NCBI RefSeq assembly: GCF_011947195.1
Contig: NZ_JAATVY010000004.1
Span: forward strand, 124,001-188,000
Direction of reading: 5' to 3'
DNA length: 64,000 nucleotides
Source: Planosporangium thailandense
GTDB lineage: Bacteria; Actinomycetota; Actinomycetes; Mycobacteriales; Micromonosporaceae
A program made the position numbers and the translations under genes. This document shows, in pieces, positions 51,186 to 59,423 of the stretch. Under the pieces are notes generated by a model, which was not told where the DNA came from, made no database searches, and saw only the letters and a program-made list of their open reading frames with translations. The first letter of the stretch is position 1. Every line of letters begins with the position of its first letter.

Positions 51186-52151
51186 TCACGTGGGCGGTAT
51201 GTCGGGGAGCGTCTCCGACGTGGCCGTCCGGGCGGTCTCGGCGAGGATGACGCCGGTGAGGATGAGCGCGGCGCCCGTCAGCTGGACCGGGGTGAGCGCC
51301 TCGCCCAGCACGAGCCAGGCGACCGCGCCGGCGAACACCGGCTCGACCATGCCGATGATGCCGGCGCTGGTGGGCGGCAGGTGCCGCAGCGCGGCGGTGA
51401 GTAGCAGGTACGGTGCGATCGAGCCGAGGAGTACCACGTAGCAGCACAGCAGCCAGACGGGCACGCCGTCGCTGGTGGTGCCCAGCAGGTGGCCGGGGAA
51501 GCGCCACCACGGCCGGATGACCGCGCCCGCGACCGCCGCCGCGCCGTACGACAGGCAGGTCAGCGACAGCGGATCGCGGCGGGCCGCGCCGTGCCCGCCG
51601 ATCACGTAGTAGACCGCGAGCATGGCGGCCGCCCCGAGGCCCGCGAGGATGCCGACGGAGTTCAGGCGCAGGTTGCCCCAGACCTCCGCGACGGCGGCCA
51701 GCCCCGCGAGGCTCAGGCCCAGCCCGATCCACAACCGCGGGCGTACGGACTGGCGCTGACCGAATCGGGCCCACAGCGCCACGAGCAGCGGCGCCGTGTA
51801 CTCGAACAGCAGCGCGATGCCCACCGGCAGCCGGCTGATGGCGATGAAGTACAGCAGGGGCACGAGGGCGAACCCGGTCAGCCCGTACCCGAGCAGTACC
51901 GGCAGGTCGCGCCGGCTGAAGCGCAGGCTGCGGGGGTTGACCGCGAGGGTGAGGACGAGCAGGCCGACGAACGCGGCGGTGGCCCGCAGCGTGGTCAGCT
52001 GAAGCGGGTCCATTCCGGCGCGCATCACCAGCTTGGAGACGGTGCCGTTGATGGCGAACAGGGCCCCGGAGAGGACGACCATGACGGCGCCCAGGGCGGG
52101 ACGGACCGCGCTTCGAGTACCGGTGGCGCTCGGCGCGGATCGGGTCGTCAC
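51186..52151 (-). CDS. EamA/DMT-family transporter
   Basis: 321 aa from GTG 52151. Ten membrane helices in two EamA halves: first VMVVLSGALFAINGTVSKLV to VEVWGNL region, second from VGILAGLGAAAMLAVYYVI to GAALILTGVILAE, with the terminal repeat motif PTSAGIIGMVEPVFAGAVAW and LVLGE. Likely a metabolite exporter. It is upstream of the YbaK gene by 40 bp in the same direction and could head the long leftward run to crtI. Confidence 0.88.
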   Translation of the reverse strand: MTTRSAPSATGTRSAVRPALGAVMVVLSGALFAINGTVSKLVMRAGMDPLQLTTLRATAAFVGLLVLTLAVNPRSLRFSRRDLPVLLGYGLTGFALVPLLYFIAISRLPVGIALLFEYTAPLLVALWARFGQRQSVRPRLWIGLGLSLAGLAAVAEVWGNLRLNSVGILAGLGAAAMLAVYYVIGGHGAARRDPLSLTCLSYGAAAVAGAVIRPWWRFPGHLLGTTSDGVPVWLLCCYVVLLGSIAPYLLLTAALRHLPPTSAGIIGMVEPVFAGAVAWLVLGEALTPVQLTGAALILTGVILAETARTATSETLPDIPPT

Positions 52152-52543
52152 GCGTCCCCGGCGGCGAGCGCCCGGGCCGGTGGGAGCAGGGCTGCGCCCG
52201 CCGACATCGTTACCTCCGCTACGTCATGTGATCTCTTGCGGTACCAGAGGTTAGCCCCCGGCGGGTCGACGGTCGTGTGCCGGTCCGCGGCGCGCCGATG
52301 ATCACGCAGTAGCGCGCCGGGGCGGGCGGGGCGGGCGGGGCGCGGCGGCGAGCGGGGCGGGGCGCGGTGGGGTGCGGTGGGGCGCGGCGGCGAGCGCGGG
52401 CGCCCCGAGGCGGGCCAGCTCGGGTGGGAGCTCAAGATCCGTACAGTGTGGGCCAAACTGCGGTCACCGCGGCGCCGGAGACCGCAGTTACGGCGTAACT
52501 GCGCAGATCTTGAAGGCGGAGCGCGACCCGCGATCGGCACCGT

Positions 52544-52559
52544 TCGAACTTCTGTTCGA
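52544..52559. promoter_or_regulatory. SOS box (LexA site) 1
   Basis: TCGAACTTCTGTTCGA, a perfect match to the Gram-positive LexA consensus TCGAAC-N4-GTTCGA. It lies upstream of the candidate -35. Confidence 0.9.
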
Positions 52560-52575
52560 AATTTCTCCGCGAGCA

Positions 52576-52606
52576 TTGAGTTTTTGTCGGGGGGCCGGTG
52601 TAGTCT
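52576..52606 (+). promoter_or_regulatory. Candidate SOS promoter
   Basis: TTGAGT (52576-52581) and TAGTCT (52601-52606), spacing 19. The two SOS boxes bracket it, so LexA binding would block polymerase access. Confidence 0.5.
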
Positions 52607-52616
52607 TATCTCCAGT

Positions 52617-52632
52617 TCGAACACTCGTTCGA
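52617..52632. promoter_or_regulatory. SOS box (LexA site) 2
   Basis: TCGAACACTCGTTCGA, a second perfect TCGAAC-N4-GTTCGA site, 11 bases downstream of the -10 and 241 bases before the HEPN start. Confidence 0.9.
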
Positions 52633-52725
52633 TCATTCGGAAGGGGCGATTCGCGGCGCCCCTTCCGGGAGCGGTTCGCGACACCGCTCGAGGCCCGGTC
52701 ATCGCGGGCCGGCCTCACAGCGGGG

Positions 52726-52766
52726 CCGCCAGCCGCCGCCCCCGACCCCCGGGCGGCGGCTGGCGG
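52726..52766 (+). terminator. Leader hairpin before the HEPN gene
   Basis: Perfect 16-bp arms (52726-52741 CCGCCAGCCGCCGCCC and 52751-52766), 9-base loop, in the transcribed leader between SOS box 2 and the HEPN start. It could be an attenuator or an mRNA-stabilising structure. Confidence 0.55.
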
Positions 52767-52873
52767 TCCGCTGGCCGGGCGTGGTGTGGGGAAGCGCCAC
52801 GCCTGGCCGGCAACGCTGCTGCGTCTTCCTCCGCAGCGGCCTTCGACCACCATGCGCACCCGAGGGAGACCTG

Positions 52874-53374
52874 ATGCCGACGACCCGACCCAAGCCCGTT
52901 CCCGGCCCCAGGTCCGTTACCGCCCAGGACGGGCGCCAGGAGCTCCCCGTCCCCGCACACGCGCTCCCTCACCGCACCCCTCGGGAGCTGCTCTCGCTCG
53001 CCCGGCAGGGGCTGGAAGAGGCGGGCGAGACCCGCAAGGACGGGCTGCGTTACGCCACCGCGCACCTCGCCGCGCTGCGCGCCGCCGCCGCCGTGCTCGC
53101 CGCCCGGGCCCGCCCGGCACCCGGCCGGCGCAGTCGTGTCACCAGCGTCTGGGAGTTGCTGGTCCTGGTCGCGCCGGAGCTGAGCGAGTGGGCTTCCTTC
53201 TTCGCTGCCGGAGCCCAGAAGCGGGCCGCCGCTGAGGCGGGCATCCCCCGGGTGGTCACCGCCCGGGAAGCCGACGACCTGATCCGCGCCGCCGAGCAGT
53301 TCATCGCGATCGTGGAGGTCGCGCTCGGCCTGTCCTACCAGTCGCTGTTGAACGGCGGCCGCCTGGCGAGCTGA
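52874..53374 (+). CDS. SAV_6107-like HEPN-domain protein
   Basis: 166 aa from ATG 52874 with AGGGAGA upstream. Helical domain from about residue 35: RTPRELLSLARQGLEEAGET, RYATAHLAALRAAAAVLAAR, SVWELLVLVAPELSEWASFF, AREADDLIRAAEQFIAIVEV. The pattern fits the SAV_6107 HEPN family. No clear R-x4-6-H nuclease motif is apparent, so a non-nuclease adaptor role is possible. It is first after the SOS promoter and 78 bp before imuA', implying DNA-damage induction with the mutasome. Confidence 0.8.
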   Translation: MPTTRPKPVPGPRSVTAQDGRQELPVPAHALPHRTPRELLSLARQGLEEAGETRKDGLRYATAHLAALRAAAAVLAARARPAPGRRSRVTSVWELLVLVAPELSEWASFFAAGAQKRAAAEAGIPRVVTAREADDLIRAAEQFIAIVEVALGLSYQSLLNGGRLAS

Positions 53375-53452
53375 CGCCAGGGGCGCACACGACGACTCAC
53401 ATCACCGGGCTGGGGGCCCGGAGTAGGACATCAACGGGGGGAGAAGCGGGCG

Positions 53453-54430
53453 GTGGCCGGCTTGTCTACAGCAACGTCGCCGCACGCGCCGGCGGCATCC
53501 GACACGTCTGACGCACCTGACGTATCTGACGCGCCGAGATCGGTGATCCGGACGCCGGGCGACGTGAACCGGGCATTGGCCGACGTGACCCGGGCGCTGG
53601 GCGACCGCGCCGGCAAGGGGCTGGCCATCGTCCGGGCGGCCGCGCTGACCGGCACGGTTCGGCGGGCCAGCGACCACGCCGTCGACGCGCTCGGCAGTGA
53701 GCGGCTCCTTCCGGTCCTGCCCGAGTTACGGGCGCTGCTGCCCGGCAGAGGGCTGCGCCGCGGCGCCACCGTCGCGGTCGCCACCACAGCCGACGTCACG
53801 GACGCCCGGGCTGACGGCACCGCCCGGGCCGGCGGCACCGTCCAGGCTGACGGCACCGCCCGGGCCGGCGGCGCTCGGCAGACCCGGTCCATCGGCGCGA
53901 CCTCCCTCCTGCTGGCGCTGCTGGCCGCTGCCTCGGGGGCCGGTTCGTGGTGCGCGGTCGTCGGCGTGCCCACGCTCGGCGCGGTCGCCGCCGCGGAGGC
54001 CGGTATCGCCCTCGACCGGCTGGCTCTCGTTCCGTATCCGGGGCCCGACTGGACCACGGTCGTCGCCGCGCTGCTCGACGGCGTCGACATCGTGGTGGCG
54101 GCGCCGCCCGGCCCGATCGCCCCGTCCACCGCGAGCCGGCTGGCCGCTCGGGCGAGGCAGCGCGGAAGCGTGCTCGTGTCCTACGGGCACCTGCCCGGCG
54201 CCGACATCACCTTCGACGCGGTACGCGGCGTCTGGTACGGGCTCGGCCGGGGCCGGGGCCGCCTGCGCTGCCGGCAGCTCACGATCATGGCGCGCGGTCG
54301 GGGCGCCGCCGCCGCGCCCAAGCGCACCGAGGTGTGGTGGCCGGCCCTTCAGCGATCGTGGACGGTGGACGGGCTGACAGCCCCGCCGACTGTCCACGAT
54401 CGCGAGCGGGTCCTCGAGGCGACCGGGTAA
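53453..54430 (+). CDS. imuA': ImuA'-like RecA-related protein
   Basis: 325 aa from GTG 53453, ending in TAA. The start of a RecA-like core is seen at LPVLPELRALLPGRGLRRGA, then SLLLALLAAASGAGSWCAVVGVP, LVPYPGPDWTTVVAALLDGVDIVVAAPP; Walker A is degenerate. Located directly before imuB, it corresponds to ImuA', the mutasome accessory that contacts ImuB and RecA. It carries an 18-bp four-unit repeat (53804-53875) in a linker and an intragenic hairpin (54352-54403) near the 3' end. Confidence 0.82.
   Translation: MAGLSTATSPHAPAASDTSDAPDVSDAPRSVIRTPGDVNRALADVTRALGDRAGKGLAIVRAAALTGTVRRASDHAVDALGSERLLPVLPELRALLPGRGLRRGATVAVATTADVTDARADGTARAGGTVQADGTARAGGARQTRSIGATSLLLALLAAASGAGSWCAVVGVPTLGAVAAAEAGIALDRLALVPYPGPDWTTVVAALLDGVDIVVAAPPGPIAPSTASRLAARARQRGSVLVSYGHLPGADITFDAVRGVWYGLGRGRGRLRCRQLTIMARGRGAAAAPKRTEVWWPALQRSWTVDGLTAPPTVHDRERVLEATG
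53804..53875 (+). repeat. 18-bp in-frame tandem repeat (4 units)
   Basis: Units at 53804, 53822, 53840 and 53858, coding ARADGT / ARAGGT variants in the imuA' gene. Confidence 0.8.
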
Positions 54431-54436
54431 CCGGAG

Positions 54437-55996
54437 GTGCGGACGCTGGTGCTGTGGTGTCCGGACTGGCCGGTGATCGCCGCCGGAATCGTCGAAGGCG
54501 TGCCCGCGCACGGTCCGGTGGCCGTCCTGCACGCGGGCCGGGTGCTCGCCTGCTCGCCGGCCGCCCGCGCCGACGGGGTACGCCGGGGGCTGCGCAAGCG
54601 GGAGGCGCAGGGGCGCTGCCCGCGGCTGGTCGTCGTCGACCACGACGCCGGCCGGGACACGCGCGCGTTCGAGCCCGTACTGGCCGCGGTCGAACAGCTC
54701 GCCGCCGGGGTCGAGGTCGTCCGCCCCGGCGTGTGCGCGGTCGCCGCCCGCGGACCGGCCCGGTACTTCGGCAGTGAGGAGGCAGCCGCCGAGCTGCTGG
54801 TCGAGCACGTCGCGCAGGCGTGCGACGTGGAGGCGCAGGTCGGTATCGCCGACGGGGTGTTCGCCGCGACCCTCGCCGCGCGGGCCGGCCGGCTGATACC
54901 GCCCGACCGGACCACGTCGTTCCTCGCCGGCCTCGACGTCGGCGCGCTCGGCCGGCCCGCCCTGGTCGACCTGCTACGCCGGCTGGGCATCCGTACCCTC
55001 GGGGACTTCGCCGCGCTGCCGGCGGGCGACGTGCTCGCCCGGTTCGGGTTCGACGCGGCGCTGGCGCACCAGCTCGCGGCCGGTCGGGACGCCCACCCGC
55101 TCGCCCCCCGCCAACCGCCACCCGACCTGGACGTGACGCAGGAGTTCGACGAGCCGGTCGACCGGGTCGACGCCGCCGCGTTCGCCGCCCGGGCCCTCGC
55201 CGAGCAGCTGCACCAGCGCCTGGCCGGGCACGGGCTGGCCTGCACCCGCCTCGGGATCGAGGCGCGCACCGTGCACGGTGAGGAGCTGTACCGCACCTGG
55301 CGCCACGACGGGCTGCTGAGCGCCGCCGGCATCGCCGACCGGGTGCGCTGGCAGCTCGACGGCTGGCTCACCACCGCGGGAAAGCGTTCGGTGGCGACCT
55401 CGGCCCTCGTCTCGCTGCGGCTGGTCCCCGAGGGGGTGGTCGAGCACGCCGGGTTGCAGCTCGGGCTGTGGGGCGAGGCGGGCGAGGAGCGCGACCGGGC
55501 GCACCGCGCCCTGACCCGGGTCCAGGGGCTCATCGGGCCGGAGGCCGTCGTGCTCGCCGAGCTGGGAGGTGGCCGGTCGGCGGGAGGCCGGGTCCGGCTG
55601 GTGCCCTGGGGGGATGAGCGCAGCTCCGGTGAGTCCGATCAGCCGTGCTCCGGAGGCGGCTCTGGCGAGCCGCCGTGGCCGGGCCGGCTGCCGCCCCCGG
55701 CCCCCGCCACGATCCTGCCCGAGCCGCTGCCGGCCTGCGTCACCACCGCCGACGGGACGCCGGTCGGGGTCACCGGGCGGCTGGCCGTGACCGGTGAGCC
55801 GGCCCTGGTCACCGTCGGCGACGGCCGCCCGGTGGAGGTGTGGGGCTGGGCCGGCCCGTGGCCGGTCGACGAGCGCTGGTGGGCGCCGGACGAAGCCGAC
55901 CGGCGGGTGCGCTTCCAGCTGCTGCTCTCCGACGGCCAGGCCTTCCTGATGTCGTTGTCCGGTGGCCGATGGGTACTGGAGGCCGTCTATGACTAG
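54437..55996 (+). CDS. imuB: ImuB, catalytically dead Y-family polymerase homologue
   Basis: 519 aa from GTG 54437. It begins VRTLVLWCPDWPVIAA where active Y-family enzymes have a metal-binding DxDxF, and the later SxxE acidic pair is absent, as in ImuB. HhH-like region LVDLLRRLGIRTLGDFAALPAGDVLARFG and little-finger part follow. The C-terminal end (PVGVTGRLAVTGEPALVTVG) and preceding Pro-rich linker fit the clamp-binding scaffold role. It links DnaE2 to the beta clamp during mutagenic repair. GGAGG directly abuts the start, so it probably depends on coupling to imuA'. Confidence 0.92.
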   Translation: MRTLVLWCPDWPVIAAGIVEGVPAHGPVAVLHAGRVLACSPAARADGVRRGLRKREAQGRCPRLVVVDHDAGRDTRAFEPVLAAVEQLAAGVEVVRPGVCAVAARGPARYFGSEEAAAELLVEHVAQACDVEAQVGIADGVFAATLAARAGRLIPPDRTTSFLAGLDVGALGRPALVDLLRRLGIRTLGDFAALPAGDVLARFGFDAALAHQLAAGRDAHPLAPRQPPPDLDVTQEFDEPVDRVDAAAFAARALAEQLHQRLAGHGLACTRLGIEARTVHGEELYRTWRHDGLLSAAGIADRVRWQLDGWLTTAGKRSVATSALVSLRLVPEGVVEHAGLQLGLWGEAGEERDRAHRALTRVQGLIGPEAVVLAELGGGRSAGGRVRLVPWGDERSSGESDQPCSGGGSGEPPWPGRLPPPAPATILPEPLPACVTTADGTPVGVTGRLAVTGEPALVTVGDGRPVEVWGWAGPWPVDERWWAPDEADRRVRFQLLLSDGQAFLMSLSGGRWVLEAVYD

Positions 55997-56004
55997 GAGC
56001 GGGT

Positions 56005-59000
56005 ATGGGCTTCAACAACCCTGACGTGCCGTGGTCGCGGTTGGAGCGGGTCCTGTCCGGGCGGCCCGGTCCGCCGGTGATCGACCCGCTCGCGGTCGAC
56101 GCCGACGGCGGGGACTCGCCGGCGTGGAGTCGCAAGCGCCCCGAATACAGTGCACCCCCGCTTACGCGCCGCGAGGACACCACCCCCTACGCCGAGCTGC
56201 ACTGCCACACCAACTTCAGCTTCCTCGACGGTGCCAGCCACCCCGAAGAGCTGGTCGAGCAGGCGGCCCGGCTGGGCCTCGAAGCGGTGGCGATCACCGA
56301 TCACGACGGGTTCTACGGCGTGGTTCGCTTCGCCGAGGCGGCCCGCGCCCTCGATCTGAAGACCATCTTCGGGGCGGAGCTGTCGCTGGACCTGCCCGGC
56401 CCGCCGCCGGGGTCCCCGCGGAAACGCGGAGCGTTTCCGCGGGGACGCAACGGCGTACCCGACCCGGTCGGCCGGCACCTGCTCGTCCTCGCCCGCGGGC
56501 CGGCCGGCTACGCGAAGCTGTCCCGGGTGATGTCCGAGGCGCACCTGCGGGGAGGGGAGAAAGGCCGCCCGGTCTACGACCTCGAAGAGGTCGCGGCCGA
56601 GTTACGTGACCACGTGCTCGTGCTCACCGGCTGCCGCAAGGGCCACGTACCGGCGGCGTTGCTCACCGAAGGGACAGCGGCTGCCGCGGCGCAACTGGAC
56701 CGGTTGACCGCCCTGTTCGGCGCCGAGCACGTCGCCGTCGAGCTGACCCACCACGCCCACCCCGACGACGACGAGCGCAACGACGCCCTCGCCGCGCTCG
56801 CGAAGGATGCGGGGCTACCGACCGTGGCGACCAACAACGTGCACTACGCGACGCCCGGGCGCCGCCGCCTCGCCGCTGCCCTCGCCGCGGTCCGCGCCCG
56901 GCGCAGCCTCGACGAGATCGACGGCTGGCTGCCCGCCATGGGTACGGCCTACCTGCGCAGCGGTGCCGAGATGGCCGAGCGCTTCGCCGCCTACCCCGGA
57001 GCGGTCGAGCGCGCCGCCGCGTTCGGCCGTGAGCTGGCCTTCGACCTCAAGCTGGTGGCCCCGCGGCTGCCCGCCTACCCCGTACCCGAGCCCGGCCTGT
57101 CGGAGATGGACTGGCTGCGCCGCCTGACCATGGAAGGCGCGGCGCGCCGCTACGGCAGCCGGGAAGAACACCCCAAGGCGTACGAGCAGCTCACGTACGA
57201 GCTCGACATCATCGAAAAGCTCGACTTCCCCGGGTACTTCCTGATCGTCTACGACATCGTCGAGATCTGTCGCCGGTTCGACATCTTCTGTCAGGGGCGG
57301 GGCTCGGCGGCCAACTCGGCGGTCTGCTACGCGCTGGGCATCACCAACGTCGACGCGGTCGCGCACGGGCTGCTGTTCGAGCGGTTCCTGTCCGAGCAGC
57401 GCGACGGGCCGCCCGACATCGACGTCGACATCGAGTCCGACCGGCGTGAGGAGGTCATCCAGGAGGTCTACCGCAAGTACGGCCGGCACCACACGGCCCA
57501 GGTCGCCAACGTCATCTCCTACCGGCCGAAGTCGGCGGTGCGCGACGTCGCCAAGGCCTTCGGATACTCGCCGGGGCAGCAGGACGCGTGGAGCAAGCAG
57601 TTGGAGCGCTGGGGTGCGGTGGCCGACCACGAGGACATCCCGGCGCAGGTCGTCGAGTACGCCAATGAGCTGCTGACGTTCCCCCGGCACCTGGGGATCC
57701 ACTCCGGCGGCATGGTCATCTGCGACCGGCCGGTGATCGAGGTCTGCCCGGTCGAGCCGGCCCGGATGGAGAACCGCACCGTCCTGCAGTGGGACAAGGA
57801 CGACTGCGCGGCGGTGGGGCTGGTCAAGTTCGACCTGCTGGGGCTGGGCATGCTGTCGGCGCTGCACTACGCGTACGACATGATCGGCCTGCGCTGGGAT
57901 CTGTCCACGATGGAACTGACCGACCCTGAGGTCTACGAGATGCTGTGCCGGGCCGACTCGGTCGGGGTGTTCCAGGTGGAGAGCCGGGCGCAGATGGCGA
58001 CCCTGCCCCGGCTCAAGCCGAGGAAGTTCTACGACCTGGTGGTCGAGGTGGCGCTGATCAGGCCCGGCCCGATCCAGGGCGGCTCGGTGCACCCGTACAT
58101 CCGGCGCGCCAACGGGCAGGAGCCCGTCACGTTCGCGCACCCGCTGCTGGAGAACGCGCTGGGCAAGACCCTGGGGGTGCCGCTGTTCCAGGAGCAGCTC
58201 ATGCAGATGGCCATCGACGTGGCCGGGTTCACGCCGCGGGAGTCCGACGAGCTGCGCCGGGCCATGGGCTCCAAGCGCTCTCTTGAGCGGATGGCGGCCA
58301 TCCGGGACCGGCTGTTCGCGGGCATGGCGGCCAACGACATCACCGGTGAGCTCGCCGAGGACCTGTACAACAAGCTCGCCGCGTTCGCCAACTACGGCTT
58401 CCCGGAAAGCCACGCGATGAGCTTCGCCTATCTGGTGTACGCGAGCGCCTGGCTCAAGCGGTACCACCCGGCGGCGTTCTGCGCGGCACTGCTCAACGCG
58501 CAGCCGATGGGCTTCTACTCACCGCAGTCCCTTGTGGACGACGCGCGCCGGCATGGGGTGACGGTCCGCCGGCCGGACGTCAATGCAAGCAACGCGAAGG
58601 CGGTGTTGGAGCCGCCGATAGCAGGGGAGACGCCGGGAAGGCGACCCCACCAGTGGGGCCGGGGCGGTCCGGTGGTTCGGCTGGGGCTGGAGTCCGTGCG
58701 TACCCTCGGGGCCGGCGTGGCCGAGCGCATCGAAGCGCGACGGGCCGACGGCGGCCCCTACCGCGACATGGCCGATCTGGCCCGGCGGGCGGAGCTGACC
58801 ACCGCGCACCTGGAGGCCCTGGCGACGGCGGACGCGTTCGCGTGCTTCGGGCTGTCGCGGCGGGAGGCGCTGTGGGCGGCCGGCGCCGCCGCCCAGGAGA
58901 AACCGGACCGGCTGCCGGGGACGACGACCGGTATCGAGGCGCCGATGCTGCCCGGCATGGACGCCGTCGAGCGGATGATCGCCGACGTGTGGGCCACCGG

Positions 59001-59370
59001 GCTCGCGCCGGACGCGCACCCCGCCCAGTTCGCGCGCCCGTACCTGGATCGGATCGGAGCGGTGCCGATCGAGCGTCTGCCCACGATCGAACACGGCAGG
59101 CGGGTGTTCGTCGGCGGCCTCGTCACCCACCGGCAGCGCCCGGCGACCGCCGCCGGGGTCACCTTCATCAACCTCGAAGACGAGACCGGCATGCTCAACA
59201 TCACCTGCTCACCGGGGCTGTGGAGCCGTTACCGGAAAACCGCGCGGACGTCGTCGGCGCTCGTCGTACGCGGAACCCTGGAGCGGGCCGAGGGTGTGGT
59301 CAACCTGCGCGCCGACCACCTGGCGCCGCTGACCCTGCCGGTGCGTCCCGGGTCGCGTGACTTTCGTTGA
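56005..59370 (+). CDS. dnaE2: Error-prone DNA polymerase DnaE2
   Basis: 1121 aa from ATG 56005; AGGAG 7 bases upstream. PHP domain starts ELHCHTNFSFLDGASHPEEL, ITDHDGFYGVVRF; C-family palm motifs FCQGRGSAANSAVCYALGIT, PPDIDVDIESDRREEVIQ (catalytic Asp) and LGMLSALHYAYDM; OB-fold near the C-terminus (VFVGGLVTHRQRP). It copies damaged DNA with ImuA'/ImuB under SOS. An in-frame palindrome at 56412-56446 inserts about a dozen extra residues (SPRKRGAFPRGR) between the first helices and the NGVPDPVGRHLL strand of the PHP domain. The stop is in palindrome copy D. Confidence 0.95.
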   Translation: MGFNNPDVPWSRLERVLSGRPGPPVIDPLAVDADGGDSPAWSRKRPEYSAPPLTRREDTTPYAELHCHTNFSFLDGASHPEELVEQAARLGLEAVAITDHDGFYGVVRFAEAARALDLKTIFGAELSLDLPGPPPGSPRKRGAFPRGRNGVPDPVGRHLLVLARGPAGYAKLSRVMSEAHLRGGEKGRPVYDLEEVAAELRDHVLVLTGCRKGHVPAALLTEGTAAAAAQLDRLTALFGAEHVAVELTHHAHPDDDERNDALAALAKDAGLPTVATNNVHYATPGRRRLAAALAAVRARRSLDEIDGWLPAMGTAYLRSGAEMAERFAAYPGAVERAAAFGRELAFDLKLVAPRLPAYPVPEPGLSEMDWLRRLTMEGAARRYGSREEHPKAYEQLTYELDIIEKLDFPGYFLIVYDIVEICRRFDIFCQGRGSAANSAVCYALGITNVDAVAHGLLFERFLSEQRDGPPDIDVDIESDRREEVIQEVYRKYGRHHTAQVANVISYRPKSAVRDVAKAFGYSPGQQDAWSKQLERWGAVADHEDIPAQVVEYANELLTFPRHLGIHSGGMVICDRPVIEVCPVEPARMENRTVLQWDKDDCAAVGLVKFDLLGLGMLSALHYAYDMIGLRWDLSTMELTDPEVYEMLCRADSVGVFQVESRAQMATLPRLKPRKFYDLVVEVALIRPGPIQGGSVHPYIRRANGQEPVTFAHPLLENALGKTLGVPLFQEQLMQMAIDVAGFTPRESDELRRAMGSKRSLERMAAIRDRLFAGMAANDITGELAEDLYNKLAAFANYGFPESHAMSFAYLVYASAWLKRYHPAAFCAALLNAQPMGFYSPQSLVDDARRHGVTVRRPDVNASNAKAVLEPPIAGETPGRRPHQWGRGGPVVRLGLESVRTLGAGVAERIEARRADGGPYRDMADLARRAELTTAHLEALATADAFACFGLSRREALWAAGAAAQEKPDRLPGTTTGIEAPMLPGMDAVERMIADVWATGLAPDAHPAQFARPYLDRIGAVPIERLPTIEHGRRVFVGGLVTHRQRPATAAGVTFINLEDETGMLNITCSPGLWSRYRKTARTSSALVVRGTLERAEGVVNLRADHLAPLTLPVRPGSRDFR
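56412..56446. repeat. Intragenic palindrome in dnaE2
   Basis: Perfect 16-bp arms (56412-56427 GTCCCCGCGGAAACGC and 56431-56446) with a 3-base loop, in frame within the PHP domain coding region. Confidence 0.85.
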
Positions 59371-59419
59371 ATCTTGGGGAGTTTGACATCGAATACGGTG
59401 TCAAACTCCCCAAGATTCA
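59368..59419. repeat. Long palindrome at convergent gene ends (copy D)
   Basis: Perfect 21-bp arms (59368-59388 and 59399-59419), 10-base loop. Begins with the dnaE2 stop TGA and ends 4 bases before the aldo/keto reductase stop. Core differs from copies A-C but layout is the same. Confidence 0.85.
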
Positions 59420-59423
59420 CGTG

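Larger units (their letters stand above)
52152..52873. other. 722-bp intergenic region with SOS control elements
   Basis: No gene is recognised here. 52317-52400 is a G/C-only low-complexity stretch (GGGGCGGGCGGGGCG type). Next comes an imperfect repeat around 52455-52500 (CTGCGGTCACCGCGG / CCGCAGTTACGG). Then two SOS boxes, a promoter and a 16-bp hairpin (listed separately) form the 5' leader of the HEPN gene. Confidence 0.7.

Noticed and set aside
52697-53065. Short open frames in the leader and opposite the HEPN gene
   Set aside because: Low complexity and no ribosome sites; overlap the HEPN coding region or leader hairpin.
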